Shown here: piece after piece, positions 12,991 through 23,426 of the stretch
How positions within the stretch are numbered: the first letter of the stretch is position 1
Layout of the letters: the number at the start of each line of letters is the position of its first letter
Assembly (NCBI GenBank): GCA_032158295.1
Contig: CM063251.1
Location: 13,343,757-13,407,756, forward strand
From: Pycnopodia helianthoides
Taxonomy: Eukaryota; Echinodermata; Asteroidea; Forcipulatida; Asteriidae
Length of the DNA: 64,000 nt
Direction: 5' to 3'
Made by a program: the position numbers and the translations under genes
The notes under the pieces: model-generated
The model's input: the letters and a program-made list of their open reading frames with translations, nothing else
Told to the model about the DNA's origin: nothing
Database searches by the model: none

Positions 12991-13129
12991 GAAAACCTAG
13001 TAACGTGGAGTACGCACGCGCACAAGCCGAAAATCCCCGCTAACCCGTGTATTTTTATTATATCTTCTGATGATGAAACCAGTTCAATCTTGAAAGTGCC
13101 TTGCACTGTGACCTTTAGGACTGTAGATA

Positions 13130-13255
13130 ACTGCAGGTGAATAGAAGATGTTGAAGAAATCCCACACGTAAGGCTCCAGTCTGAAGTGGGATTCGAACCG
13201 GGGACCAGTGAGGTGAGCAGCAGGGAAAGAAACCACTAAGCTAACCTGAATGTCT
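13130..13255 (-). repeat. tRNA-derived SINE fragment
   Basis: On the minus strand it has TTAGCTTAGTGG (A-box-like), then GGTTCGAATCC (B box) and the GGAGCC segment shared with the SINE at 9849-10110. Confidence 0.55.
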
Positions 13256-13325
13256 TCTGGAAACACTAGAAATGTTGTCTCCAAAAGTTCACTGTTCATA
13301 ACTTTGCAGGAAGACAAATTCCTTC

Positions 13326-13360
13326 GGCTCTTCTCAGAGCCTACACTATCAAAAAGAGCT
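13326..13360 (+). terminator. Histone-type 3' stem-loop and purine-rich element
   Basis: GGCTCTTCTCAGAGCC at 13326-13341 forms a six-base-pair stem with a four-base loop, the form of the metazoan replication-dependent histone mRNA 3' end. AAAAAGAG follows 9 bases after the stem, where the U7 snRNA-binding element normally sits. No histone coding frame was recognised upstream (13260-13325), so this is an isolated 3'-end signal or a remnant. Loop sequence TCTC departs from the commonest TTTC. Confidence 0.5.
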
Positions 13361-14303
13361 TAGTCTTTTTGCACATGATTCAATTTAAATTCCTACCCTG
13401 CATCATTTTTTAAATAAGACCGTCAGATTACAAAAATAACATTTTCTGAAACGCATTCTGTTCATGGCAAAATCATACCTCGCCGGAAAGACTATTGGCT
13501 TGTACTAAACTCCAAGACTGGAATTACATCGGTCATCAGAGTCACAAGAAAATTGTGGAAAACCCCATTATATGTTTTAACTGTTTTCAAACATCGGGTT
13601 TTGAACACAAGATCAATACTAATTGTTTTACTAATTTCCTAAAAACTATAGCATTTCAAGCAAAAAGATTTCAAGAGAACTTTTCCACCATGACCGTCTT
13701 TATACCATGTAAGTTATGTGCAAATCTGTGAACATTTACATTTCCAATCTTACCAATGCAGTGCACACCCTTAATACAAAAGATTTGTAAAAATACTATT
13801 TAAACTACTTTGATCAAGCTTCATTGGGCCTTAAAGTCAATATTGTAGACAACATAAATTTACTGACAAACTATGAATAGTTTCACTTACATTTTTTTTC
13901 AACCGTAAAATATTACACAATAGAGTTGCATACATACTGTACCAGCATCTTTAAAGCAAGGCTTCAAGGTCAAATTTTTGCAATGTTAACAGTAACAATT
14001 ATTTGACTTGCAAAAAAATATACATGTAATATTATATAGCATACAAGATTCAGTCAACCGCAAGTAAATTAATCCAGTTGCGAAAGGGACAGTGAAATAT
14101 ATACAGCATTCTTTACAAAGCAAGGTTCAGTTGAATCTGCTGCAAAGTATGACAGTAAAGCTAGCAAAATAAGGAATCAAACTATGCATTATTGTCAACA
14201 TCACCTTTACAATCCCTCTTAGATTTTTTACCCATATAAAAGAGTTAAATTGCAAATAATGTATACTATTAGTGCTAAGTTACACTGCTGTTGTTGCTTT
14301 CAC
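13342..14303. other. No gene; partial MITE in first half
   Basis: About 13500-13775 resembles the internal and right part of the TIR family at 57093-57434 ('gtcacaagaaaat', 'catgtaagttatgtg', 'cttaccaatgcagtgcacaccctt'). The rest is AT-rich with no recognised feature. Confidence 0.4.
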
Positions 14304-14383
14304 AGAGTCGGACGTATCACGTAGCCGAAGAGCACACGGAGGAACTCAAGCACACTTCATTCTACGTGATGGTATGTCACTCC
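14304..14383. other. Imperfect hairpin (possible pre-miRNA or foldback)
   Basis: ATCACGTAG and CTACGTGAT form a nine-base-pair stem. It continues inward with GAAG:CTTC and outward with partial pairing (GAGT..GAC against GTCACTC). The terminal loop is about 24 bases. The size suits a microRNA precursor, but the long interior loop and missing conservation data leave this weak. Confidence 0.25.
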
Positions 14384-14514
14384 ACATGGTCCGAGCCATT
14401 ATATCAATTTACACTAAATACGCTCAGGCAGTTGCCAGTAAAACATGATTTCATATGGATTGGATAGTACCCATGATTGTGCCCTCTACAAGGGTAGGAA
14501 TCCAATCTTTACTT

Positions 14515-14908
14515 TTAAGGAACATTACAGAATTTGTTTTTGCTATCAAAACAGTTGCTGGCAGTGTAAGCACTTCATGTAATCCACCATATACATAAAC
14601 TGACAAACCTGTAGAAGTTTGAGATCGATCGGCCATCTGGGTCACAAGAAAATAGTGAAAAAAACGATTACACATTTGCATGAAATCATATGGATTCAAC
14701 AAATGAATAAAACGCTCACTGAGCATAAACTCCAATCGGAAAATTAGTTTATTCATTTCTCATCAAATATGGCATTTCAGACAGAAATATTTAAAGGGAT
14801 GTTTTCTACTATCATCATCATTAGACCGTGTAAGTTTTATGTAAATCTGTGATCAAAAGTATACTTTACAAGTTTTTGTTCTTACCAATTCTGTAATGTT
14901 CCTTTAAA
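14515..14908. mobile_element. MITE, GGAACATTACAGAATTGGT family
   Basis: The left end is AAGGAACATTACAGAATT and the right end is AATTCTGTAATGTTCCTTTA. Other copies lie at 29918-30292, 32715-33439 (interrupted) and 54776-55167. The interior has 'gatcgatcggccatctgggtca' and 'acataaactgacaaacctgtagaag'. Confidence 0.8.
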
Positions 14909-15360
14909 CTCATTATTATTTTACAGCTGGTTCTGAAAACAATAAGCTGTCGAATCCAGGCGCATTTTTTTTGGCTTTGTTTGCATGATATGTACCAAAA
15001 TATTAAAAAGCTGGAATATCAGAACCGAGCTGCATATATATAGAATATATTTTTTTAAATAACAGCACAGTGCACCTTGATACAAAAAGTTGACAGAGTG
15101 AGCCATATCATGTCCTTGCTCTACTGGTCAAACATGGATCAATTGTTTTATAAAATGTGCACAATGCTAAACTAGCTCTAGTTGGATGCGTAGATCTCTG
15201 CTACACTAGTACTGTAACAAAGACGTAACGACCGAGACAATTATTCAGTTATTCATTGGATTCATAACTATGCATTAAATCTTAACCTATGTACATTATA
15301 AAGAAGAATCCAAAAAATAGTCTGTGCAAGTCTCATGCATAGATAATAAGAACATATTTT

Positions 15361-15866
15361 AAAGAGGGGCTCCAAGGTCAAATTCAGTTTTGTGATCCAC
15401 TCATTTTACAATAGATAGAGCTCTCATGAAAGTCTGGATCAAATGACAAGTCTCTAACCTCATGTTAATACGGTGTAAAATATCATTTAATTTGATACCC
15501 TTTAAGAGTAAATTTGAAACATGACACCATCGGACATCCCAAATTGGGTCTGTACTCCAATGAGGAATTTTTGCACCAGTCAAAAGATAAAATTCAATGC
15601 CGTTTTGATTGAATATCGTCAAAATTCAGGAATAAACTAAAAATTCTCTGCACAAATATTTACAGACCATTCATCTGAAATGTGACGTCATCGAATATTT
15701 GTTGATTTCGACAAATATTGCACTTGAAGAGTATCAAACACAGTGGCATTTTACACCATTTTAACGTGAGGTAAGAGACTTGTAAATTTCCCCCCATTCG
15801 AGCTGTATCGATTGGAAAATGAGTGGATCACAAAACTGAATTTGACCTTGCAGCTCCCCTTTAAAG
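15361..15866. mobile_element. MITE, AAAGAGGGGCTCCAAGG family
   Basis: It has long inverted ends. The left contains CAAGGTCAAATTCAGTTTTG, then 'gatccactcatttt'; the right contains the complement and ends GAGCTCCCCTTTAAAGG-like. A second copy, with an insertion, lies at 45945-46410. The short minus-strand open frames here are repeat sequence, not genes. Confidence 0.75.
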
Positions 15867-17429
15867 GACTTTACTTCCTCATCCACAGGAACCAAAAGCA
15901 CTTGATTTAAATCTGCGCGAGACTTGCACAGTCTATCTCCCCATGACGATATCACAAAATATGGAAAATGTGGGTGACAATGACAGCTGGTGCGGACAAT
16001 GATACCCAGTGGTGCTTGGTGACACTGTCACTTGCCATTTTAAAACACTAGTTGACCCTGTCATCTGTCAAAGACAACGACATGTGTGGTGATTGATGAC
16101 AGTGCCATCTGTTTATAGTGACAATGACACCTTGTCGGTGATATGCCACCTTTTGGTGACATCTGTTCCTTTCATAACACAATTTGAATATTCATACATG
16201 GCTCATAACTTGTTTGCATATATTACATTGTACTTTTCAATAATTATTCTTCGTACGAGTTCCATATCCGACTGGTTTCCCGAGTGCCTCTATGAAAAAT
16301 CACCCTGCAAGCAACCCCGGCTGAAAAGGCACCAGTCTACAGGGACACATTAACCCTTATTTCAATGACCCTCAGTATTCACTTTAGTTCACTACACTGT
16401 TCAGTCTGTCACCGGTTCACCCTAAGAACGATTAATGTTGATGTTTCCTGGTCATTTATTCAGCAGGCTGTGGGTGGTATGTTTCATACTCGACAACCTA
16501 CGTGCCTGACCCATTTCTAAAGGCATGGAGGAAAACTGTAATTGACAGAACATTTAACGGTCACTGACTCTATACATTACCACCATCGGAGTGCAGAAGA
16601 AGAAATCTTTTTTTACCATGTCACACAAATGCCGCCTGAAGTTATCGTTGATGGACTTTTTACGGTATCGAGACGTATTTTGTGATGTAGAATTTCCTGT
16701 AACTTCTCGAAAACCAGAAGAGAGCAAATGACCATTTCCATGTCATGAAGACCCAGATTGCTGTGAGATAATACCCTTGGTGATACCCATTCACAGGCAT
16801 GAGGGCTGCGGAAATACACATTAAAAAAAATTACTCTGAATTTCAGAGATGCGTACATCTGTAGGTTTGCATTAATATCATAAAGAGGCGTCTAAAAACA
16901 AAAAACAAAATTCTCAAAGGTTGACAATGAATATTTGAATACATTTGTGCAGGATAATGTACACCTAGAATTAAGAATAAAATCAACATTTTGGAAAAAA
17001 GTACTTCAAACGATTCTTGTGCACTTTTAGTGTTTCCCCTTGCTGATCCATCAACTAATCATTAATTTCCGTTCAATTTTTTAGTAATAAAAGATGATCA
17101 AGTGATTGGCGTCTTTAAAGCTGAACAACCTAACAGATTAAATTGGTGATTGATGAAATTACCAAGGTTGAAGCACATGCAAACTGTGTTCATAATACAA
17201 TGCTCCAACGAGCACACATGCAGCTTTTACTACTTCCTTTTTCATATCCACCGAGTTGTTGACACATCATCAAAAGCCCAAAGAATACATGTGAATTAGA
17301 AAACAACATACTTAGGCTATATCTTGATTTGGATAATTTTGTTTACCGGCAAATCTTTACAGTGAGGCAATGATGATGGGGGAAAAATGACCTATACGCC
17401 TTTTATGTTGACACCTGACCCTGGTTTCC
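15867..17429. other. No gene; GTGACA-rich tract at 15970-16170
   Basis: The stretch 15970-16170 is a degenerate array of GTGACA/TGTCAC words ('gtgacaatgacagctggtg', 'ggtgacactgtcac'). Nothing else is recognised. The minus frame at 16613-16858 matches no known protein that I can name. Confidence 0.45.
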
Positions 17430-17868
17430 AGAGTTGGTGCGACTTGGACTCAAGTTGGACTCGAGTCGCTATTTTTATGACTTGTAACTTTTAGCATTGA
17501 ATTGCAAAAAATAACTTGTTACCAACGCAAGTCAGAAGCTACTCAAGCGACTCCATAAACTTGTGCATAAAATTTACGCATTGCGTCACCAGACTTTGCT
17601 TGTGGCTTAGTCTTCTGACTTTGAGTCTGGTCTGCCCTTTTACTCCTGGATGCCTGTAGAGCTGCGATCGATAAGGCAATAGGCGCTGGGCACAAGCGAA
17701 GTCTGCCCTGACTGGGATAAATAGCGCTTGTGACTTGCCTTGTGTTTGGACCAAATATCTTGTGACTTGACTTGTCTTGTGACCATATGACTTGTGACTT
17801 GCAAAATAATGACTTGTGACTTGACTTGGACGACTTGCAAAACATGACTTGCTGCCAACTCAGCTTGT
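17430..17868. repeat. GACTTG-rich degenerate tandem repeat element
   Basis: It is dominated by GACTTG words ('gacttgtgacttgcaaaat', 'gacttgacttgtcttgtg'). The ends are inverted: AGAGTTGG at the left, CCAACTC at the right. The overlapping minus-strand frames in several registers are low-complexity by-products of the repeat. Confidence 0.6.
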
Positions 17869-18022
17869 TTTAGTGATTTTTAGGGTACTGCGCCTCACAC
17901 GCTGAGCACCTTATACACAGGAAAATACCAGAGTAATAAACTGAAGAGAACAATAGAGGTGAGCTACCTTAGCTACGAAACTTCATAGGACAGTGACGTT
18001 CATCTGACACTTAGTGACTTAC

Positions 18023-19266
18023 TTTGTTTTTCCACAATAGCTAAGACAATGTAGGTAACAAAAGCAGCGATGGATCCGAGTTGAACCATAAATCCAAAGA
18101 CGATGGGTGCTTTGAGTCGATTGACCCAAACATCACGGTCTCCTCTAGTGTGCTGGATGTGAATGACGAGGGTGAGAACAGCAAAGATTCCTGTACGGGG
18201 GCATCAGAATAAGAAACTGAAATTTTTGTATAATTTCATATACAAAAAGATCTTCGCTAACAAAAAGTTACATCATGTATCATCTCATCTTTCTGTGCAG
18301 AAACCTCCTCCAGAGTATACTCGCACATTGTATAAATGTAGCTGCGGTAAGTATAGCCCCATAAATACATAGTGCCAAGACACTGGGAGGGAGTCCAGCA
18401 TATTGGCAATGGGGCTACCACAATTCTAATTGTAGCTCTAGTATTAAATGGTAATGTCCCCTGGCTAGACCTACAAAAAGATGGACCATATGTGTAGCAT
18501 TTTTCAAATTTTTGCGGTGTATTTTTATCACAATTTTTTTAAGTGTACCACTTTGGTACATTTTAATTGTTTGGCAAAAAAAGGTAAGAAAGTGTAACCC
18601 TCCAGTCTACAACTGTCGGAGTTCAGGGGTTAGGATGATCGCGTTTACGATTATTGCAAATTTGTATTATAGTGTAAAAATGTAGACTAGAAGTAGAACA
18701 TGAAGAAAGGTTGCACCGCAGTTTACCCCTGGGCCTGGCAGAGCTACCCAACTCAAGGATGTCAGTCTCTGTCTACTAATTTACACTACAGAGACAGACA
18801 GCATCCTACTGGCTTCCAGGGCTACATATTTGTACATAATCTGTACCCGTTAATGTTATATGATACAATCTGTACCCATCCAGCATGTCCAGCCAGTCCC
18901 CCAGATTCATAAATCATAAATAATTGTCATTTAAGAAATACATCATAATTTTACATCATCACTGCCTGTGTAATCAAAACGTGTGAACTTACCGCTAACC
19001 AATCCCCAACATGCAATGTGATAATTCCTATAATCTGCCACTGCAAGAAACACAAGAAACACCAGACATCCGAGTGAAATGCCTGTGCTCGCCACGACAA
19101 TCCTGACCCGCATCGCCGTCTGGGAAGGCTCCATTGCGGCACCCTGCTTCTGTACTGACACGGTCGGTGGTGGGGTTGTAGAACAAGATGATGCTCCCTG
19201 ATTTGAAGATGCAACGTCAGGTATCACTACGCTTGCATCGCCAAGGCTTGCTGAAGGATGACTCAT
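18023..19266 (-). CDS. SLC48A1: Heme transporter HRG1 homologue (5' two coding exons)
   Basis: Multi-pass membrane protein similar to HRG1 (SLC48A1), which moves heme out of endosomes and lysosomes. Exon 1 is 19266-18993 (91 codons plus one base; donor GTAAGT). Exon 2 is 18190-18023 (168 bases; acceptor TACAG, donor GTAAGT). The join is in frame at a GGA codon. About 52 N-terminal residues are Ser/Thr/Pro-rich and longer than in vertebrate HRG1. Membrane segments follow at roughly residues 55-76 (VASTGISLGCLVFLVFLAV), 84-102 and 119-140 (GSIAAFVTYIVLAIVEKQ). The TM2 histidine in TLVIHIQH aligns with the HRG1 heme-path histidine. Vertebrate HRG1 has a fourth membrane segment and a C-terminal trafficking signal; the exon for these was not found downstream on the minus strand. 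The start is the first ATG before Ser-His-Pro. Identification comes from remembered family sequence. Confidence 0.8.
18191..18992 (-). other. HRG1 intron 1
   Basis: Bounded by a GTAAGT donor at 18992 and a TACAG acceptor at 18191 on the minus strand. It holds short plus-strand frames with no recognised product and no clear mobile element. Confidence 0.7.
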
Positions 19267-20388
19267 TTTATTTATGAATGGGAGTGCTTGCAAAAGATCT
19301 AATGACTCTAAATTATGATAATTTTACTATAAAATGCATTAAAATCTTACAGTTTTTGCACACGACCTGAGACTACATCACACGAACGTCACAAACTTGT
19401 GTAATTTGACTGACACGCATTATTTAACAAGGGCAGTGACAGCGCCCTCTCTAGCTCAAACGTTGTTGTGAACTTAGGTCCTTGTGTAAGGAAGAGACGT
19501 TTCTTTTTTGGGGAGCTGTTGGATCATGGAGCAATAGTTGTATACACATGGATTTAAAAGATTAAAGGCAAAGGTGGACGGTTGAAGTTAACGATAATTG
19601 GTTGACATATAGCAGTGGCTGATTCTACCTCAATGCTTCTACTTAACAATGTGTTCGTAAATACCGCACTCCCAAAACAAATTTCGATTCTAGTACTTTA
19701 TTCACCACCAAACCAATATCATGACCTCTACCCACCTCCATGCCCATATCAACGCTTTCATTGAAACTTTGTCAAATAAAATACCTTGGCTCCCAAACCA
19801 CATTGTGTTCTGAGTTTTTCTACATCTGTTCCTCTTCTTCCTTCCCCAAATTCTTTTCAAAACCCAAACCCAAAGGGCAAATTTCGCAATCACCCATCCA
19901 GTACAGTCAGTGCGCAGTGGTCCGAAAAGTGCTTCGCATCGTTGAGGGTTCAAATCGCATGCGTAGAGCCTACCGTAAAGCTACAAATTTTGTTTTTGGC
20001 GGCTATTTTCATTAATTTTATGGTATGTGCTGCATTTTGTCTTGCAGACTAATATCCCGTGTCCCAAATCCTAATATTTTGGTGTACAACTTTGTAATTC
20101 TGGTCGAGATTACGCATACACAAATTATACCATGAGTTTAGGTTGTCTTGTTAAATTTACACATAAATACAAAGCCGGTCCGCAGAAGTATGATTGGGTG
20201 ATCCGGAGGGTGTGTGTTTGATGAGACAGCTCTTGTTATACACCTCTGATTTACTCTGACTTTACCTCAACCTGCTCCAGCACACCCACCTTTCGATCAC
20301 TTACGAAATCTTTTCCAAAAGTTTATGAAAATTTGCAAAATAGTAAGCATATACACGGATTTTGTATTGGTATTACTTTTATTATATG
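19267..20388. other. HRG1 upstream region, no other gene
   Basis: The probable HRG1 promoter and leader lie just above 19266, but no TATA box or start site can be fixed by eye. The stretch 19700-20050 has short overlapping frames on both strands without recognisable motifs. Confidence 0.4.
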
Positions 20389-20690
20389 CTGTGTGTAAAG
20401 GGAAAAGTGAAATCAAACATGTAGCCCTGTGTAAACAGACCCGGAGATGAGAACATTATGACCAAACAATAAAACGCGTTTTGATGGAAGAAAACATATG
20501 TGCATCATATGAATGTTTTTCGGGGGCGGGACAAGCACACTAAATAGTGAAACCGGGACGCACTCAACACGTTCAAAAAGCTAGAGGTTAATTATTATAT
20601 AATTATTCCCCATTACATGGAGAGACATGTATTGGAATCCAAGGCTTAAAAAAAACGTATGAGAGAACAGGTGTTGGTAGGGTGAGAAGC
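20389..20690 (-). repeat. Inverted copy of the retroelement-flanking segment
   Basis: The reverse complement of this stretch matches about 24540-24900 and 27650-28010. Shared phrases include the CATTCATATGATGCACATATG palindromic block, 'aaaacgcgtttt' and 'ggagagacatgtattgg'. The two kinds of copy are inverted, about 4 kb apart, and differ by a few bases and small indels. Confidence 0.8.
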
Positions 20691-20892
20691 TGGGAAGCTG
20701 ATTATAAAGGAAAGATCAACATAAGGAAACGAGGATTGACTGAGAAGGGAAAGGGGGTTAGGGCAAGAAAACGAAGCAAATAAATGGACAACGAAGTTTT
20801 GAGTTAAAGAACAAAGCTAGAGGCCAGAACCAAGAAATAACGGAACATGATTGTTATAATGTGAAATACTTTAAAATTACAACAAACATGGT

Positions 20893-20932
20893 CAAAATCT
20901 CTTTTTGAAGTGTGGTGGCTCTGAAAAGAGCC
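20893..20932 (-). terminator. Histone-type 3' stem-loop with downstream element
   Basis: On the minus strand the sequence reads GGCTCTTTTCAGAGCC (20932-20917), which is the canonical histone mRNA stem-loop. It is followed by ACCACA and then AAAAAGAGA, in the position of the U7-binding downstream element. SLBP and U7 snRNP recognise such sites to cut replication-dependent histone transcripts without polyadenylation. The sequence match is complete. Whether it is still transcribed is unknown. Confidence 0.8.
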
Positions 20933-20933
20933 G

Positions 20934-21150
20934 ATGGTTTTGTTAGGCATAGCCAGGTTCACATCACCGCCTTGCACCCCTGGGTCCTCCGAGGAGACCG
21001 GCTCTCTGCTCCGCCGACTCCGTGATGATGGCCAGCACTTGAAGAGCCCGTCGACGCTCTTTGTCATCTGCGACGTTAGCATTTATCAGATTAGCCCCCG
21101 CTTGTTTTGCTTTTAAAAGGTCAGCCTCAATCTTGGTAAGCCCCGACTGG
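20934..21150 (-). pseudogene. Possible degraded histone H2A-like sequence
   Basis: Upstream of the stem-loop on the minus strand, one frame reads AGANLINANVADDKERRR, then ALQVLAIITES...LLGG, ending at a stop near 20970. This loosely parallels the H2A C-terminal half (AGNAARDNKK, HLQLAI, NKLLGG). Another frame adds a QGG segment where H2A has AQGG. Extra residues and frame changes would be needed, so if it is H2A it is a pseudogene. An unrelated protein fragment beside a histone 3' end is equally open. No intact core-histone frame is present. Confidence 0.25.
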
Positions 21151-21480
21151 TACTATCTTGGATCAATCTACCCAGTTCTACCGCAAACCCTGCTGTTTTT
21201 TGTTCCACGAGATGATCATCTCGGGAGAGCATGGGATGTCGAGTGGAAGGGTTGGAATTTTTTTGTTGATCTTGCACCAGTCTGGGGCCTCACCGCGATC
21301 AAGGCTTTCCTTCAGTTTGTCCGCCTGCCTCCGGACCCGATTTCTCAGGATAAAAGTTCTTTTAAGTGAGTTTTCTAACCCCTTCCAGCCTCCCCTTTCT
21401 CCTAAACCCCCCCCCCACCTCTTTCCTCAGTGTAGATGCATTTAAACATCAAACATAAGGTCTGTTCTAACCATTGCTTT

Positions 21481-22373
21481 TGTAGTGGGTGTAGAAAGAC
21501 CTTAGAGTTTTATTACCCTTCCACTGTTTATACTTCCCCTTTAAGCTCTTCCAGCACCCCCTCAGTTAATTTCTTAGGAATCCTTGTAATAAACAATGAA
21601 CCCTCTTGCATAATCCTTGCATAGAGAAAGGACCACAGACTCTGGTAGTGTGGTGTGGTTAGTCACCCCTGTAATTAACTTGAGATAGCAGCCTGGCAGC
21701 ACAAGGGGAACACTCCACATTTAAGTGTTCTCCTGATCCCATCACAAGCTTTGATATTTTACCCCATGTTCAAGTCTTACTGCTATGGACTCGGTAAGCT
21801 TACACTTTGTTTTATTATTTAGTTGTTTAATTAGTGGATTATTTTGACAATCATAATGTTCCTGTATTTCTTTGGAATTTCATTTCTAAAGTTATAATCT
21901 TGGATTTCATGTTTAAGAATAAGATTTTGTGTTTCTTAAATTTGCTTGAAGAACTGTATTTTGATCACTTGTATTTCTTGTTGTTTTATTTACACAGGTT
22001 TTAAAGCCATTTTGATTTTAATTTGTAACCTTCTTTGGCACTGTGTTTTGTTGTTTTTATTTTATTTTAGTGGTTTCTATAAATTCCTTTTTTTAAGTAT
22101 TCTGGGTTCAGTTAAAAGGGGTTACTATTGGTCTTGGTTTAGAGTTCCCTGTCTATTGCTATATCTCGATCACTGGTTTCGCTTTTGCCTCATAATCAAT
22201 AAAGTAATTTTTATATTTTTTTTCTTTGTTGAGAACCCTACATATTGAGTTGTCGTCCCACTTCTTGCATTTCCTCGCGTCTTTACCCTATTCGATCCTT
22301 AGATTAAGTGAGTTTCCCCAAGGTTTAGTTTTATTTTCATTTATTTCAAAGTGTACCCTTTTTCCGGGTTACA
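21481..22373 (+). repeat. 5' LTR
   Basis: It runs from TGTAGTGGGTG to CCGGGTTACA. AATAAA at 22198-22203 is the likely poly(A) signal of the element. It matches the repeats at 23427-24319 and 26536-27428 over its whole length. Confidence 0.8.
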
Positions 22374-22511
22374 TTTTTTTTTGGTGGAAGATCCGGGTGG
22401 GGGTTTATGTTCCTTTTAGAACCTAGCCAGGTATTGTCAAAAAGTAGGGACAGTCATTAGTTTTAGGGTTACAAGCACAGTGCCAGAGTTTCGGAAGCAT
22501 TTTATTTCACT

Positions 22512-23318
22512 ATGGTTGAAGGGCCGAGTTCCACATTTTTGTTCGACGGGACGCCATACATTTCTCCTCCCCCTGGATTTGGTTGTTTCAACGAAATTCT
22601 TCAACCAGTGGTTAAGCCATCTTTGACCACCCTTCAGATGTGTGGTTTTGACCCACAACCAGCAGAAAGGCCCTCAGTTTCGTCGATTGAGGAACCTGCT
22701 AGTGCTAAGGAGAGAAGCTTGCTAGAGACGGTGAAGGATCTCCTTGGAGACATTGTTGCTCAGCAGCAACGACAAGGAGAACTGTTGTTAAGTTTGCAGA
22801 GGCAAATGGACAGTCGTCAGCGCAAGAGGAGTAGCTCTGCTTGGTGCAGTAAAGTACCCCGAAGTTGCCAGAGGCAATGGCGAGAGTTTGATGGCCAGTC
22901 CACACCAACAACAGTGTACTACAGTCCGTCATCGTTTCAGCAGGTAGATTCGACCCCAGCAGTAGAGGACGCAATCCTGCCTACTCCTTCTCCTGACGTG
23001 AAATCAGCCCAAATTCAAGATACGGTCATCTCCAGAGTCGTGAAATTTAAATCTTCTGTGGAAAGAAAGCCAAGCCCTCATCAGTTGAAAAAGGAGCCAG
23101 GAGCACTGAAGAGGCTGATACATGTATGGGACAGCCTGATGGTGAAGAATGGAGTGCTTTACTATAAGCAGATCGACAGTGGAGATAACACTCGTTTTCT
23201 GGAAGTTTTGCCAAAGTCATTGAGATGGCAAACTTTGCACAACCTGCAAATTTCACACAAAATTATGGGGTTTCGGGAAATTATGCGTGTTGCCCGACAG
23301 AGTTATTTTTGGCCTTGA
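22512..23318 (+). CDS. Retroelement Gag-like/H2C2 fusion protein, copy 1
   Basis: An intronless 268-residue frame between two LTRs. Residues about 60-100 form a helical Gln/Leu-rich stretch (LLGDIVAQQQRQGELLLSL) followed by a basic patch (RQRKR). The middle is Ser/Pro-rich. The last 70 residues resemble the zinc-binding domain found before the integrase core: a 'W-x-x-L-x-x-x-NGVLYY' start, 'LEVLPKSLRWQTLHNLQ-SH', then ARQSYFWP. The usual two cysteines after the WP motif are missing because the stop comes at once. The frame thus looks like a Gag start joined to a piece of integrase by an internal deletion. Copy 2 at 25621-26427 is identical in translation. Confidence 0.65.
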   Translation: MVEGPSSTFLFDGTPYISPPPGFGCFNEILQPVVKPSLTTLQMCGFDPQPAERPSVSSIEEPASAKERSLLETVKDLLGDIVAQQQRQGELLLSLQRQMDSRQRKRSSSAWCSKVPRSCQRQWREFDGQSTPTTVYYSPSSFQQVDSTPAVEDAILPTPSPDVKSAQIQDTVISRVVKFKSSVERKPSPHQLKKEPGALKRLIHVWDSLMVKNGVLYYKQIDSGDNTRFLEVLPKSLRWQTLHNLQISHKIMGFREIMRVARQSYFWP

Positions 23319-23426
23319 TTTTTGTATAGTTGATTTCTTGTTAAGTTTTTGCTGTAAATTCATTGTAGTTTTATTTTGTATTTTTAAATATTGTTGAGGA
23401 CAACAATAGGTTTAAGTAGTGGCGAG

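Noticed and set aside
10030..13210. tRNA genes suggested by GGTTCGAATCC boxes near 10035 and 13195
   Set aside because: No complete cloverleaf: the acceptor and anticodon arms cannot be paired. Shared body sequence shows SINEs.
11000..17900. Candidate third exon of HRG1
   Set aside because: Scanned the minus strand for a 'FKW...YR..F' type segment ending in an acidic-Leu tail; none convincing was found, so no exon is claimed.
21061..21369. Plus-strand frame with Trp-rich segment, considered as a DIRS/RT-type fragment
   Set aside because: Only a vague resemblance, with no catalytic motif. The minus strand carries the better-supported histone 3' signal.
21946..22426. Plus-strand hydrophobic open frames inside the LTR (repeated in each LTR)
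   Set aside because: They start from TTG or similar, lie wholly in LTR sequence, and appear in every copy only because the LTR is duplicated. T-rich DNA gives Phe/Leu-rich frames.
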